Source: Acanthaster planci
Lineage: Eukaryota > Echinodermata > Asteroidea > Valvatida > Acanthasteridae
Assembly: GCF_001949145.1 (NCBI RefSeq)
Contig: NW_019091415.1
Location: 130,787 to 194,786, forward strand
Direction of reading: 5' to 3'
Length of the DNA: 64,000 nt
The notes under the pieces are model-generated. The model did no database searches, had not been told where the DNA came from, and saw only the letters and a list, made by a program, of their open reading frames with translations. Below are positions 23,501-35,500 of this stretch, in pieces (within the stretch, counting starts at the first letter, position 1; each line of letters starts with the position of its first letter). The translations under genes were made by a program, and so were the position numbers.

Positions 23501-26500
23501 ATGATCTGTCATTAGGACCCACTGCCAGCAACATTTCATCTTGGGCTTCCACAACCTCCCCCGAACGAGGTATTTTTACATAGCTGACTTTGTAACCTGT
23601 TATGTCCCCATTTTGGCGGTCTTGAGGTGGTGGTTCCCATTCGATCCGAAGACTTGTAGAGCTCAGGGTTGAAGCTTTGACATCTTGAGGGGGAGCACCA
23701 GGGACTAGTGGAAGGAAGGGTCAGTGACAAGTACAGCACAGAGATTACACAAGCAAGATTAACATCAATTTACAGCACTCAATACTAAAAACAAACTTCA
23801 AAAAAAAAAGACAGAAAAAAATCACAAAACTAATTGACACTTTACCCATCATTTCTGTAGGAACAGACTTGTTACAGGTTCTGTTGTACACACTAAGATC
23901 TTTTCTAGGTATGTTTGTATCACTGCAACTTCAGATTTAAGGGGCACAAACCACTAATAACATAGAAAAATTATCCAAAATGCAATGACTCTTAGATGCT
24001 AATGATAGTGTTCAGGCAAACCAAAACGGATGGTGCTCAGTTTTCTGAACTTATTTCCACCTCTTATTTCAAATTTCTTTCAGTTGGGACATTATTAGGC
24101 TAAAATGTAACCTTGCCTTCCCTCCATCACATCTTTGCATTTAATTAGAAAACCAACATGCCTAACTTTCTAATTTCGTAAACAGAATTCTTCTTAGTGT
24201 TGAGTGCTATGGCCTGCTGCTCAAGGGCACAAGAGTTGTGGTCTGCAAGTAAAGTTGCAAGCTGTGGGTTTGAGTCTGGCCTGGGATCATGGTGCATAAG
24301 GGGCTCTCCTGCGTTTTTTTATCAACCCTGTTTGATAAGCAGCATCTCTCCCTGCATTTATGACAAAGTCTTGAGGTTTAAGTTTAGTTTTTGAATGCTC
24401 AGAATGGAAACCCGCAAAAATGGGGGCAGCGTACAGAAATAGGCCATTGCATACTTCATGTGCTAACACATTCTGGACATAAGATGCATGACTGTGATTA
24501 AAAATTATCAAAACAAGCATTAGTTTCATTCTTGAAAGAACATCTTTTTGTAAATTCTTTGGCTATCTCCCCCGACAAATTTGCTGAACCAGATGATGCT
24601 TTTCAGAAATAAGCAGGAACTATTTTTTCTTCACAGGTGAACTGACAGGTATGTCTACATGAAGAAGAATTATATACACAAGAAGCATGTGTATGGTTGG
24701 CACCAAAACACTTGTCTGACGGTAGAGCTGTACAGTAATGTCACCAAACTTGGCTTGTAGCAGATGTTCTTCATGGCTTTGTTCTGCTGCTACCACACCA
24801 GAAGTGGGGGAGGGGGCACAGTATCTTTTTAACTTCAACTTTTGATAGCTAAATGTTACCTCATTTGGTTTTTGTTATCAAGATATTTTCAGAAGTACAG
24901 GTAGCTGAAGTTTATACAGTGGCATGCCGCTTTAACGAACACAAAGGGGTCCACACGCTAAAGTTTGCTCTAGCAGTTGTTGGGTGTGGCAAGTTTTAGT
25001 CACAGGAGCACAATGCTGTAGGAACCTAAGCCCAAATTTAAACGTGTGCTGCCACCTGCCCCACAAAAGTTTTGGTATGACCATTTGGGGCCAACACTTA
25101 CATGCAAAAAATAAAGTTTAAAATAAGAAATCCCTGCATTTTGGTTAATGTTTGCTCATCTTCCATGTTTCACCTTTGGGGTAGTCCTCACTGAAGGCAG
25201 AATTGCGAAATGAAATCAAGTTTTCCTTATGTCATCACTTAAAATTCACCAGTGACATGTAACACGAATACACTTGTTTCTGTTGGTAAAACAGCACTTT
25301 AATAAATAGCCCACCCCAGGAACCATTCTAATATAGGAGCACTGGAGGCACATACATGTTGGAAGTCAGAAACAAAATCTAAGCCAAGCATTTTTTGAAA
25401 ATAACTGAAAAATGCAGGATATTTGTCAGAGATTTGTGCAGATTACATGTACATAACAAATGCCTCCATTTCCATGTATTTTTACATTCATTTTAGATGC
25501 CTTCATGTATATGTATGTTTTGAGTCCAGCATAGGAGAATGGACACAACTAACGCCTCACCTGCAGTTCTGGCGTTATCTGCGTTCATTCTCCTGAGCCG
25601 GTCTGAAATGTTAGTTTGAGACCGGCCAAGCACATTTTTGTTCCCATTCAAAAATATCTTTCTTAGTCAGAGTCAAACGAAGTCAATATATGATAGACTT
25701 CCAATGATTTCGTTGTAGAATTTTAATTTCCATCCATGTTAAGGTATATTTCTTGTGCAAATTGTCCAGAAGTCACTCCATATATGGACTTGGTGCGTGC
25801 ATGGCATGTCATGCATGCCACGTCGCACGCAGAGTCTTGACCTATAGCAATGGATTAAACTGTCTCATATCCAGGTGCCAGAGCATTTTTTACGCATCGG
25901 GCATTTTGAAATCTCTGCAGGGAATATCAAATGTTAATACACGATCACCGTGTTCGTTGTTGAATAGGGAAACTGTCTGAGGTATTTATGAATATTACTG
26001 TTAAATAACTGATAATGGTTTAATCCCATGGTTCAACAGTTTTCCACTGTTCCAATATTTATCCCAGGTATTCTCCATGAACCTTGCTTGATGCAGAAAA
26101 TCAAGCAACAGCAACATATGAAACTCACTAAATTTAGACTGGTTCTTTAAAATTGATATTACCAATCATAGCAGCACTTACCACATGCTAGATTAAGTTT
26201 GAATATGCAGTATTTATTATTATTGTTATTATTTGACCTCAACAGAAACATTTATTACTCACCGGCTTGCTCCGTGCGAACTGACACAATAGGTGTGCTC
26301 GCTCCCTGCCCAGCCCTAGATTTTGCAGCTAGGCGGATGTTATACACAGTATTGGGCTTCAAATCTTCTAGAATGTATGTCTCTGCTTTAGGAATACTCC
26401 TGTGTTCGTCACTTCCAGTCTTGGAGTCATTGTAATACAGCTCATAGTAGAGAATCTGGGCTTCTGTTTCACGTTGTCTCCATGTCAGGCGTATCTGAGT

Positions 26501-29500
26501 TGCAGAAATGGCCTCACCCGCAAACATTTCAGGTTGGCTGGGAACTGAGCATAAACAATGTGCCATGAGTGGGTTTCTGTGTCTTAGCCAGGATAAATTT
26601 AAGAGCAATCAAGTGCAATTTCACACTCTTTTGAGATAAATTAAACATTTAAAAACCAAAGTACATTGGAGTTATTGATCAAAAAATAGAAGAACCAGGG
26701 GAATAAGCTTCTTTTTCTTTTAAAAGTGAAACACGCTGAAATCTGAAACTCTTTGAGATCAAATCTTGTGCTATGTTGGACACAGGACATTTTGTAATAC
26801 TACATGTATCTATAGAGGGCATGCATGCATCTTTGCCTGGTCTGGTAGTGCCTGCATGTAATGGGTGACGCAAGACTATCTGTACCGCTTGAAGCCAGCT
26901 GAGCATTCTTGCTGGGCATACATGTACATGGAATGGCTGCCACGCCAATGTATAGTACCTGGCCTACTGAATAGTGGGTGCCATGCATTGATGACATGTC
27001 TGTGTATTACTCAGTTGCAAGGCTGTGCCTCGCATGTCCCTTGTGATAAATTACGTCACAAAAAAAGGTAAATCTCTCGGCTAGGGGTGGTCTGTTGATT
27101 TTCCCAACACCAGATGGTTCGTGAAACAAAGATCACAAAGCATAACTTTTGGGACAAAATCGAGCGACTACATCTCAAATCAAATTGGAAAGTTAGATCC
27201 CACATACATGTTGTATGTGTGTACTAATTTACTACCCTGTTTTTTTTTTGCATTTGGCAAAGGAGCCTCTTGTATATGGGCATTTGGTCAGCTTTTCTGG
27301 CTCCTTTTCTTTTCTTGCAGATGGGAATAAGGTAGGAATGGCATCAATCTTCAGTAGTTTTTTCCATGTCTTAATCCAGATTTGAAACACATTGACTCGC
27401 CTGAAAGTTGTCACTGCAGTCTCCAAAACTTTGGGTCAGTGGCAAATGTGCAGGCTCACATCATCACTTTAGTTGTGTACATGTCAACTTATATAACATA
27501 ATACTGTTCACATATCATTTTCAAATAAAATGCTTGTCACATACCAATCATTGCGAGTAGTACATGTAAGTTTAAAACTTGTACATGTACCATGCTTCTA
27601 AGCTTATTATCATCATAAGAATCAAATGTGTCAAAAGTTGAAACACAATGAAACTCAAAGATGTCTAACAAGACACGTCTGCTAATGCTGGTGCCAAGAA
27701 AAAGGACAAACATGGCGGCCGCTTCACTATGCATCATGGATTTGGAGAATGCACTACGGTTGATCAAGTTTTTAGTGAATATAAGCAGGCACAAAGAAAA
27801 TTTGCATTTTAGCAACCACTCTCCAAAGAGGAAAATCTTTAGCGACTGTTTGGGGTAGGATGAAAGCAAAAAACTTATTCATAAAAACAATTGGGTTACA
27901 TTTATTTGCTAATTTCCACTTGTAGACAATTTAAATAACAGCATCATCCTATTTTAGGGTACAATGCTCTGACATGAAACAGCCATTGTTAAATAAAGAC
28001 TAAGAAATTAAGAGCTCCCACACTGTACGTTGAGCAGGAACCACCATTGTGCGACAACAGGACAGTTAGATACTGCAGTGTAAGACGCTCTTGCAGTGCC
28101 TACAAGCAACCGCTTTGCTGCACTGACACATCGAGGTCGATTCCGTCATCACTGACGGCAGCGCTGATGATCACAACTCCGTTGATCACTCACGGACCGA
28201 GGCCGAGCTGTTGATTGATTCGTACTTCGAAGCCTAGCAGCCAAACATCCAACCTGGCAAGGAGAGCGGACCCTCTGCAAACACAGCCCTAAATAAGCCA
28301 CGTTCCCTGAAAGAAAAGGCCTCTTTTAAAGAGCAACTAGCACAATACTGCAGAAAGCATAAGGAACAGATTGCTGCAAATGACAAACCACTGTCTAACC
28401 CGACAAGGCTAGTGGCTACACCTAATACAAACAGCCATGCAGATGTCTTGATCATTGGTGACTCCATGATCAAACAGCTATAGCCCAGGAAGCTGAGCTG
28501 GCAAAAGAAAGTGATCTGTCACACGATGTGTGGAGCAAAAATTGAAGACCTTGCACTCCACGCCATACATCTCTCAGCAAAGTACAATGTTTCTGGGATA
28601 ATTCTTCATGTTGGAACTAACAACACATCTGACAGCCCAGAAACTATTGCTGCAAAGACCACATCCCTCGGCGAATCACTAACACCTAGAACAGCAACTA
28701 TTTCATCGATCATACACCGCAAAAACCAGCTAATGTTTCAACGCAAGAAGGTAGATGATTTCAATTATCTGCTCAAATCCATTGCAACACACAATGGCTG
28801 GGGCTTCATTGACAATAGAAACATAAATGCAACCCACCTCGCTTCAGACGGTGTGCATCTCAACTCAACAGGGGTACGCCTATTTGCCACAAACCTAATT
28901 TAGCACACCACAGGTACACCAAAGAACACTTCTTCACACCGGACCCCTCATCAGCGAACCTCTTTTGGGAAGACCTTGTATTCTGATTTTCTAATGAAGA
29001 AGAGAGCTGATTCGACGGATTTCCGAGGAGCAAACCAGTTCTACCCTTATCCCCATCAGAAACGGTGTCCAACCAATCTGAATCAACCACGTCACTCAAC
29101 GATTCAGATAAGGCCTCTACATCACCAAGACCAGGATGGGAACCGGTATCTTCAAACAGTCAGAGAGATGCTCAATCCACAGAACAAGGAACCACATGAT
29201 ACCTAAGGGATGGTGTTATCTACAATGAAAGCTCTGAGGGGTTCTCATTTAATGTAAGAAGTGAAATTAATAAATTTGAGCATCTTCAAATATTAATGTC
29301 TAAGAATCCATTTGATATCATCTGCTAAAATGAAACGTTCTGTGATGGGTCAATCAAGGACAATGAGATTATTCTACCCAATTATTCCATTGTCAGAAAA
29401 GACAGGAACAGGCATGGTGGTGGGGTTGCTATGTATATTTGAAACAATTTGACTTTCATCTGTCGTGAAGATCTTGAAACAGATGATGTCGAATGCATGT

Positions 29501-32500
29501 GGGTTGAAATCAAGTGTAAACAAAGACAGCCTGTACTCATCACTTCTGTGTATAGACCACCTTCAAGCTGTGTTGATTTTATAGACAAAGTTGACGACAT
29601 TATCGATAAGGCCTCCTGCAAACACAAAGAAATAATTGTAAGTGGGGATTTCAATTGTGATGTTTCCGAAAATGATAATGTGAATCCTAACCCAATAACT
29701 TCTAGTTTTAATTCGTTTCAAATGTAGCAACTTACACACGAACCACCACATTACTGAATCCACTCAGACCACACTCGATCTCATTTTCAGTTCCCACCCA
29801 GAGCTCATGAAAGATTGTAGTGTCTTACCAGTCATAATAAGTGACCACTATCTTGTTTACGGTTTACACAGTTGAAAAATGCCTAAAATGAAAGGTTGCT
29901 CAATTAACTTTCAAAGTTTTAAATATATACGGTAGACAATGGTGATCTAAAGGAAGATCTCAATAATGCACCATGGCAACATGTCTTAAATTGTCATGAC
30001 GTCGACGAAGCGTTGTCTATTTGGCATTCCCTATTTATGAGCATTATCGATTTCCACGCGACGATTAAAACTAAACGTATTAAGGGTGCCTCCTTACACT
30101 GGCTCAATGGGGAAATTCTTTGACTGAGGCAACGTGATTGTCTGCACAAAACACCAAACGCACAGGTTCACAAATACATTGGGATTCTTACCAAAAACTG
30201 CGTAACATGGTGACTAAGAAAATACGTCAAAAGAAAAGCGAATACTTCACATCAGCCAGAGAAGAAAACAAAACCAATTCACGTATGTAATACATGCATG
30301 ACAACATCTGTCACGTTTTGTTTCAGGAATTCTAAGCACGAGCTATTAAAGCATGGACGAATCCATTTCCAATGAGGGGCATACATGTACACGTACGCGT
30401 TACCGAACACCAAAGGTTGCAGACACAACAGAATGGCTGCAGAAACCACATTTCGCATTTTGGCAAAGACAATTTTTTCTTTAGAACTGAAACACAGCAG
30501 TGAACACTGAATTGAGAAAAAATACATCTGGGTTGTAGTTTTCAAACTGTGGTGATGTAGTTAGCAACTATTTTTCAGGTCCAAAAAATGAACTCCTGTT
30601 TCGGACGCAACGCGACTACTTGTGCATGGAAACCACGTTATGTCCATACCCTCGAAAAATACAAGGGCTGACTTAAGATGGAAGGGGAATTAACATGAAC
30701 TACATAGTGAACTCAAGCACACAAGGATTCATGAGGTGGTCCAGCTGCACGCTATTGTTGCAGAGAAACTACGTGTACATCATGAGCATTAAAGGAACCT
30801 GTATTAAGGTCCATTATTCTACCTTGACATGAATTTTGAGTTGTAATTCATGCAAATGCAATGTGAAGTAAAATAACTTCACAAAACCTTTTGCGCAAAA
30901 TTGTGCCCTTATTGTGCATGTGAGTAGATCACCTGAATGCTGATGAGTTTACAAACATGCACAATGCATGTAGACATACGAGGTCATCCCGGATGGTCAG
31001 TCACATTCACATGACTTGGACACTTCCATTTTCTTCAAGGGGACATATGAAACCCTCTTTCTATATAAATGTCGTGAAAGTTGTAATAAATAAAATATTT
31101 TTAAATTGTTTTGCACAGAAAGTGGTTAATACTATATGCAAACAAAATTTAGATATTTCACAAATTTTTATACATTAAAAATTAAAAACATAAAACAATA
31201 AATGATCCCTATTTTGGTGAACGAATTCAACCGGGCACTGCACAGTTCTACAAATCAGCCTTTTGATAGCAGAGGGTTTACAGGGAACAGTTTGGAATCA
31301 GTCATCAAAAAATTAAACCCAGATTTGTAAAATAAAATTTCTGAAAAATAAAGAGGACTCTATCATGTTGTGTACATTAACTGCAAATCTTTTTTTTATC
31401 TCACAGACATGCATAAAAACGAAACAATCTCAAAGTTTAACCCCTTCGCGCCAGATGACTGCAAACGCCGTGCCTGGAGAAAAGTCTAATTTCCAGGTGA
31501 CGGCGGAAGCTGCATACCTCACATGCAACTTTTATTTAGTGTAGACCTGCAATTACTGGGAACTTTGCATTGAATGGAAATCTGGGGCAACTTGGAGAGT
31601 TGGTCAACCCCACAATACCCAGTAAATTGGATTTTATTCATCAGAACATCCCCTTTGTCTTTGATTGAATACCCTAGGTAATCTCCGTGGAGCAGCGCTC
31701 AAGGCCATGGTCAGGGCTTATGCAACATGTTCTGTGTGAGCCCGGAGCACGATGAATACAGGCCATTGACATAGTGTGCGCCATTGTTAACAGCCCTACT
31801 GGACCCTGAACAAGTTCACAGCACCCACACTCGGGATATACAGCGTACACGGTCCATTGTTCAGCATAATTGGGCATTTGTTTCGTCCAAAAAGGAGTCT
31901 TTTCTGTAGCGCTTGGTATATATTTTACTGGCCGCTTCCCGGCCCTTCAGTTGCATTCACAATGTCCTCAAGTGAAGAGGAAACATTGCTGGCGACTAGG
32001 GGTTCAGATTTCACGTAGGAATCTGAACATAGTTCAGAAATTGAAACTAGTGACAGTGATTCTAATGGGCAACCACCATTAGCGAGTCCTGCCAAGAAGG
32101 TCAAGACTTCTTCCTCCATTCAATGGACGGCTGATGACAACTTCTCCCGCAGACACAGCGTTCAAGGCACAGCGGGTGTTCAATTGCAAGAACTGGACGA
32201 GAGCAGCACTCCTGTTGAAATCTTCGAGCAGTTCTTCACTCCAGATCTGGCCCTGCACATTGCCAACGAGACCAACGTTGCCACTGAACACCCGAAAAGT
32301 CAAACAGCAAGTCCAAGATGTCAGTATTCCTGTCCATGATCATCGTCATGGGACTGATGCCGAAACCCAACATAAAGTCCTATGGACGAGAGGCTCAATA
32401 CTTGAGACTCCATTTTTCCCGAACACCATGCCCCACGACAAATTTGCCGACCTGCTAACCCATCTGCATTTCGTCAATAACAGCCGTGCAGATACGACCG

Positions 32501-35500
32501 ATCGACTCTTCAAGCTCCGCCCGGTAGTAGACGAATTGATCGAGAAGTTCAAGTCCATCTACATTCCATCTAGCAACATTATTACCAACGAGTCCCTTTG
32601 GAAATTCAAAGAGGGACCAAAGTTCAAGCAAGACAACCCCAAGAAGCGTGCGAGGTTTGGCATCAAGGTGTATCGAGTCTGCCAGAGCACGGGTGTTGCT
32701 GCTGGATACACCTGGAACTTCCAGATTTACAGCTGTCAAGACCAAACTGCTGGACTGGCAAGTACGAGAATCGTACTTGACTTGAATGCCGATCTTCTTG
32801 GCAAAGGGTGCACCATTTTCCTGGACAACTGGTTCAGCAGCCCTGAACTGTACCTGAAGCTATACGACCAGAAGATGAACGTCGTCAGGACGGTGAGAAG
32901 CAATCGTCAAGACATGCCCAAGGACTTGTGCTCCTTGAAACTCGAGAGAGGTGATGATGTTCACCGCTCTTGCAACCAGGGCTTGCTCGCCTTGGTCTGG
33001 CAAGACAAAAAAGATGTCCGTATGCTGTCCATGATGCATACAGCCAAGATGGCCGACACCGGAAAGCGGAACCATGACGGCATCACTTTGGAAAAACACA
33101 GGCGTGCACTCAACTACAACGAGGGGTGTGGACATTGCAAACCAGCTGGCATCGTCACACCGTTCAGTCAGAAAATCAATCAAATGGCATAAGAAAGTGT
33201 TCTTATTTTTGCTTGATGTTGCTCTCGTAAACTCTTATCTTGTGTATAAGGCAGTGTTGGAGGTCTTGAGACCTGGTCTCGGTCTGCCCATGATGTTGCG
33301 TGAACATTCTAACCTGTCCATTGATCATTACAGAGTATAACTCATAAATTGAACTTCTGCACACCTTTTGGCATAGTCCGAGCAACTCAGACCCCACGTT
33401 TTGCCTTTTTAAACATTTCAACGTGACTCGCCCACGTTAATTTTGCTATACATATGGAACACAAAAACTCTGTACATGTACATGTTTAATGTACGATTAT
33501 GCCGTACACTCTACACAAAATTCTATAGCATCGGCAGTCCATGCCTTCATGGTCAAAATAACTGTGTGCTGTTTTTTCCCAGAGTTCAAATAAAACTCTT
33601 TCACGGAATATTGAATATGTTGTGTGCTTTACATGTAAAATTTACACTCAATTTTGCTAATTAATGCCAATTGTCCACCACATTTACCATCAATGAACTA
33701 CATGAAGGCGTATATGTTGTGCAAGGTCTCGGTCTCAGTCATCTTGGTCTCGAACTGCAAAAGTCTCGGTCTCGAAGTTCTGGTCTCAGTCTTAAAAGAG
33801 CTGGTCTCAGTCTTAAAAGAGCTGGTCTCAGTCTTGGTCTCAGTCTCGAATGCCTTGGCCTCGGTCGCGGACATAAAGGTCTCGACTACAACACTGGTAT
33901 AAGGTGATTGGTGGCACTGACAGTTTTTTGACATTTAGACACATGTTGGTGAGTGAAATTTTAGAGTTGCGTGCACCAAATTTGCCAGTGTATCGATCTA
34001 GAGGCAGACCAACCTGTCTTCCTGGTCAAGGTACCGGTAGACTGATAGGAAGACATTTTGCTGTAGAAATTTCCCCGACTGGAATATGAGCTAGATCATA
34101 CAGACGGTGTGATGTTTGTTATAGACACGGTCAAAGAAAGTAGACTAAATTTATGTGTGAAATTTGTGAAGTGGCACTTTGCGCTGCTCCTTGTTTCAAG
34201 GTATATCACACTTGAATCAATTTGCCAAGTTTCCTGTATTCCAAGACATTGTAAATGAAATAGTACATGAAATTGTAATGTCATTGGGTGGTTAGTGTTG
34301 TTGAGTGGGTAAGGCAAGTGCTGGGTGCCTGGTTATTATGTTAGATGGGATCCAAATACCCAGGCATGAATCGTGGCCAAGCCGGGGTTCGTGCAGTGTG
34401 TGACCAAGCAAGTTGGCAGATAAGGCCTGGTGACCTTGCTACATGTCTGCAGTTGCCGTTAGCAAAATTGGGAAATTAAACCTGCCCAGCAGGCCACTGT
34501 GGTAAAACCAGTCGTGCCGTGAAGGGGTTAAAGCACAGATGCATGGCCCTGCTAATGAATAAAAATATCTTCAAGCAAGAAGGATCATGTTTGCGCCGTA
34601 CTCTGTGCAATCATGTCCAGATCGTACTAGTTGTGATGTGATGCACTGGCACTATGCCCATACGTCTCGACGAAGGTAGTGGTCACTCGCGACTGTCAAA
34701 TTGTGTAGTGTGTGAACCAACTGGCCAAGCTCGGTGTGTACAAATTTTATGTGGGCAAGGTGCATTGCCAGCGTGAATATTTGTGTTATGTGACAAATAT
34801 TTTTTACGACTAATCATGAATATTTTTGTAACGTCGTGAATATTTTTCACGACTGGTCCTGAATATTTTTGCGACCTGTATTTTTTTTATCACTAGATGC
34901 GAATAATTTTCCAGTAGCTTGAAGTGTAAATGGCACTATTAAAAAATGGCAGGGAGTTGCACTTGGCAGCAAATACATGATGTGGAACCATTGTTCCAAG
35001 AAACGTGCTCTCTTGTTGATCCTTTCTCTATGGACATTTGTAATTATTAGTCGGTTATCATGTTAGACACTTCACACTAACATAAACCTGATTTGGCTCC
35101 CAGCTGAAACCCTGACCATAATGATGACTTAGAAACTTTTGCTCTAAAAACCAGATGACGCTGTGTGTTGCTGGGGCAAATATCAACCCCCTCAAGTTAC
35201 AGGAGAAATATTCATGGCAAACTCTGTGACTAGTCTTGAATTTATTCATGACATAGCACAAGTATTCATAACTTGTCGCAAATAAATTCATAAATTTTCA
35301 AAAAAACATTCACAACTAGTCTACAACATTTACGTCCCTTCAGGGCCACCATAGTAAATCCGTTATGAAATGTTTTACATGAAAAGGGTACATAAAAATA
35401 ACTGAGGGCCCTTTTCATCAGGAAAAGACACAAAATATCCGGTCTGCAAACAGAAAATTCCCTATTATAAAGAGTGAATCACAGTTCCTTTGTGTACTTC

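Larger units (their letters stand above)
28236..30285 (+). mobile_element. CR1-like non-LTR retrotransposon fragment (ORF1 esterase plus endonuclease)
   Basis: A plus-strand LINE fragment. ORF1 carries an SGNH/GDSL esterase-like domain, seen in CR1-clade ORF1 proteins. ORF2 carries an APE-type endonuclease, followed by a linker with KIRQKKSEYFTSAREENK near 30220-30275. The reverse transcriptase and 3' tail are missing, which is unusual because LINEs mostly lose the 5' end. Stops are present in both ORFs. Clade assignment rests on the esterase-endonuclease order and could also fit a related L2/CR1-group element. Confidence 0.8.
31962..34215 (+). pseudogene. piggyBac transposase pseudogene
   Basis: ATG at 31962 opens an acidic N-terminus (MSSSEEETLL) with an in-frame TAG at 32016. 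FEQFFTPDLALHIANETN then matches the piggyBac N-terminal domain. The frame changes near 32290 and again near 33110. The DDE-type core includes IITNESLWKFK near 32575-32607, where the family has a catalytic Asp in [VI]DE. It also includes IFLDNWFSS near 32814-32840 (second Asp kept) and GVDIANQLASS near 33125-33157, where the third Asp is Asn. After a hAT insertion, translation resumes (VIGGTDSFLTFR) and ends in a cysteine-rich finger: RRCDVCYRHGQRK, stop, TKFMCEICEVALCAAPCFKVYHT, with TGA at 34213-34215. Confidence 0.9.
31437..34531 (+). mobile_element. piggyBac-superfamily DNA transposon (inactive)
   Basis: A 3.1-kb element bounded by TTAA at 31437-31440 and 34528-34531, the piggyBac target site. 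The termini are inverted (CCCCTTCGCG at the left, the complement of CGTGAAGGGG at the right). It contains a broken piggyBac transposase (31962-34215) split by a hAT element (33252-33896). It is antisense to Lar inside the FN3-2/FN3-3 intron. Confidence 0.92.

Noticed and set aside
24205-24290. Possible tRNA-derived sequence with GTGGGTTTGAGTCTGGCC
   Set aside because: The B-box-like word is present, but the A box is unconvincing and no related copy was seen.
33074-33340. An open frame ending in RPGLGLPMMLREHSNLSIDH as the piggyBac C-terminus
   Set aside because: The last part is encoded by the nested hAT element. The true C-terminal cysteine-rich finger lies at 33905-34215.
33718-33885. Possible CRISPR-like regular array
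   Set aside because: The GGTCTC words are irregular tandem repeats without unique spacers, inside a eukaryotic hAT element.
34290-34400. tRNA-like sequence inside the piggyBac element
   Set aside because: A weak A-box-like word and GGGGTTCGTGC, but no cloverleaf could be drawn. Not called as a tRNA or SINE.
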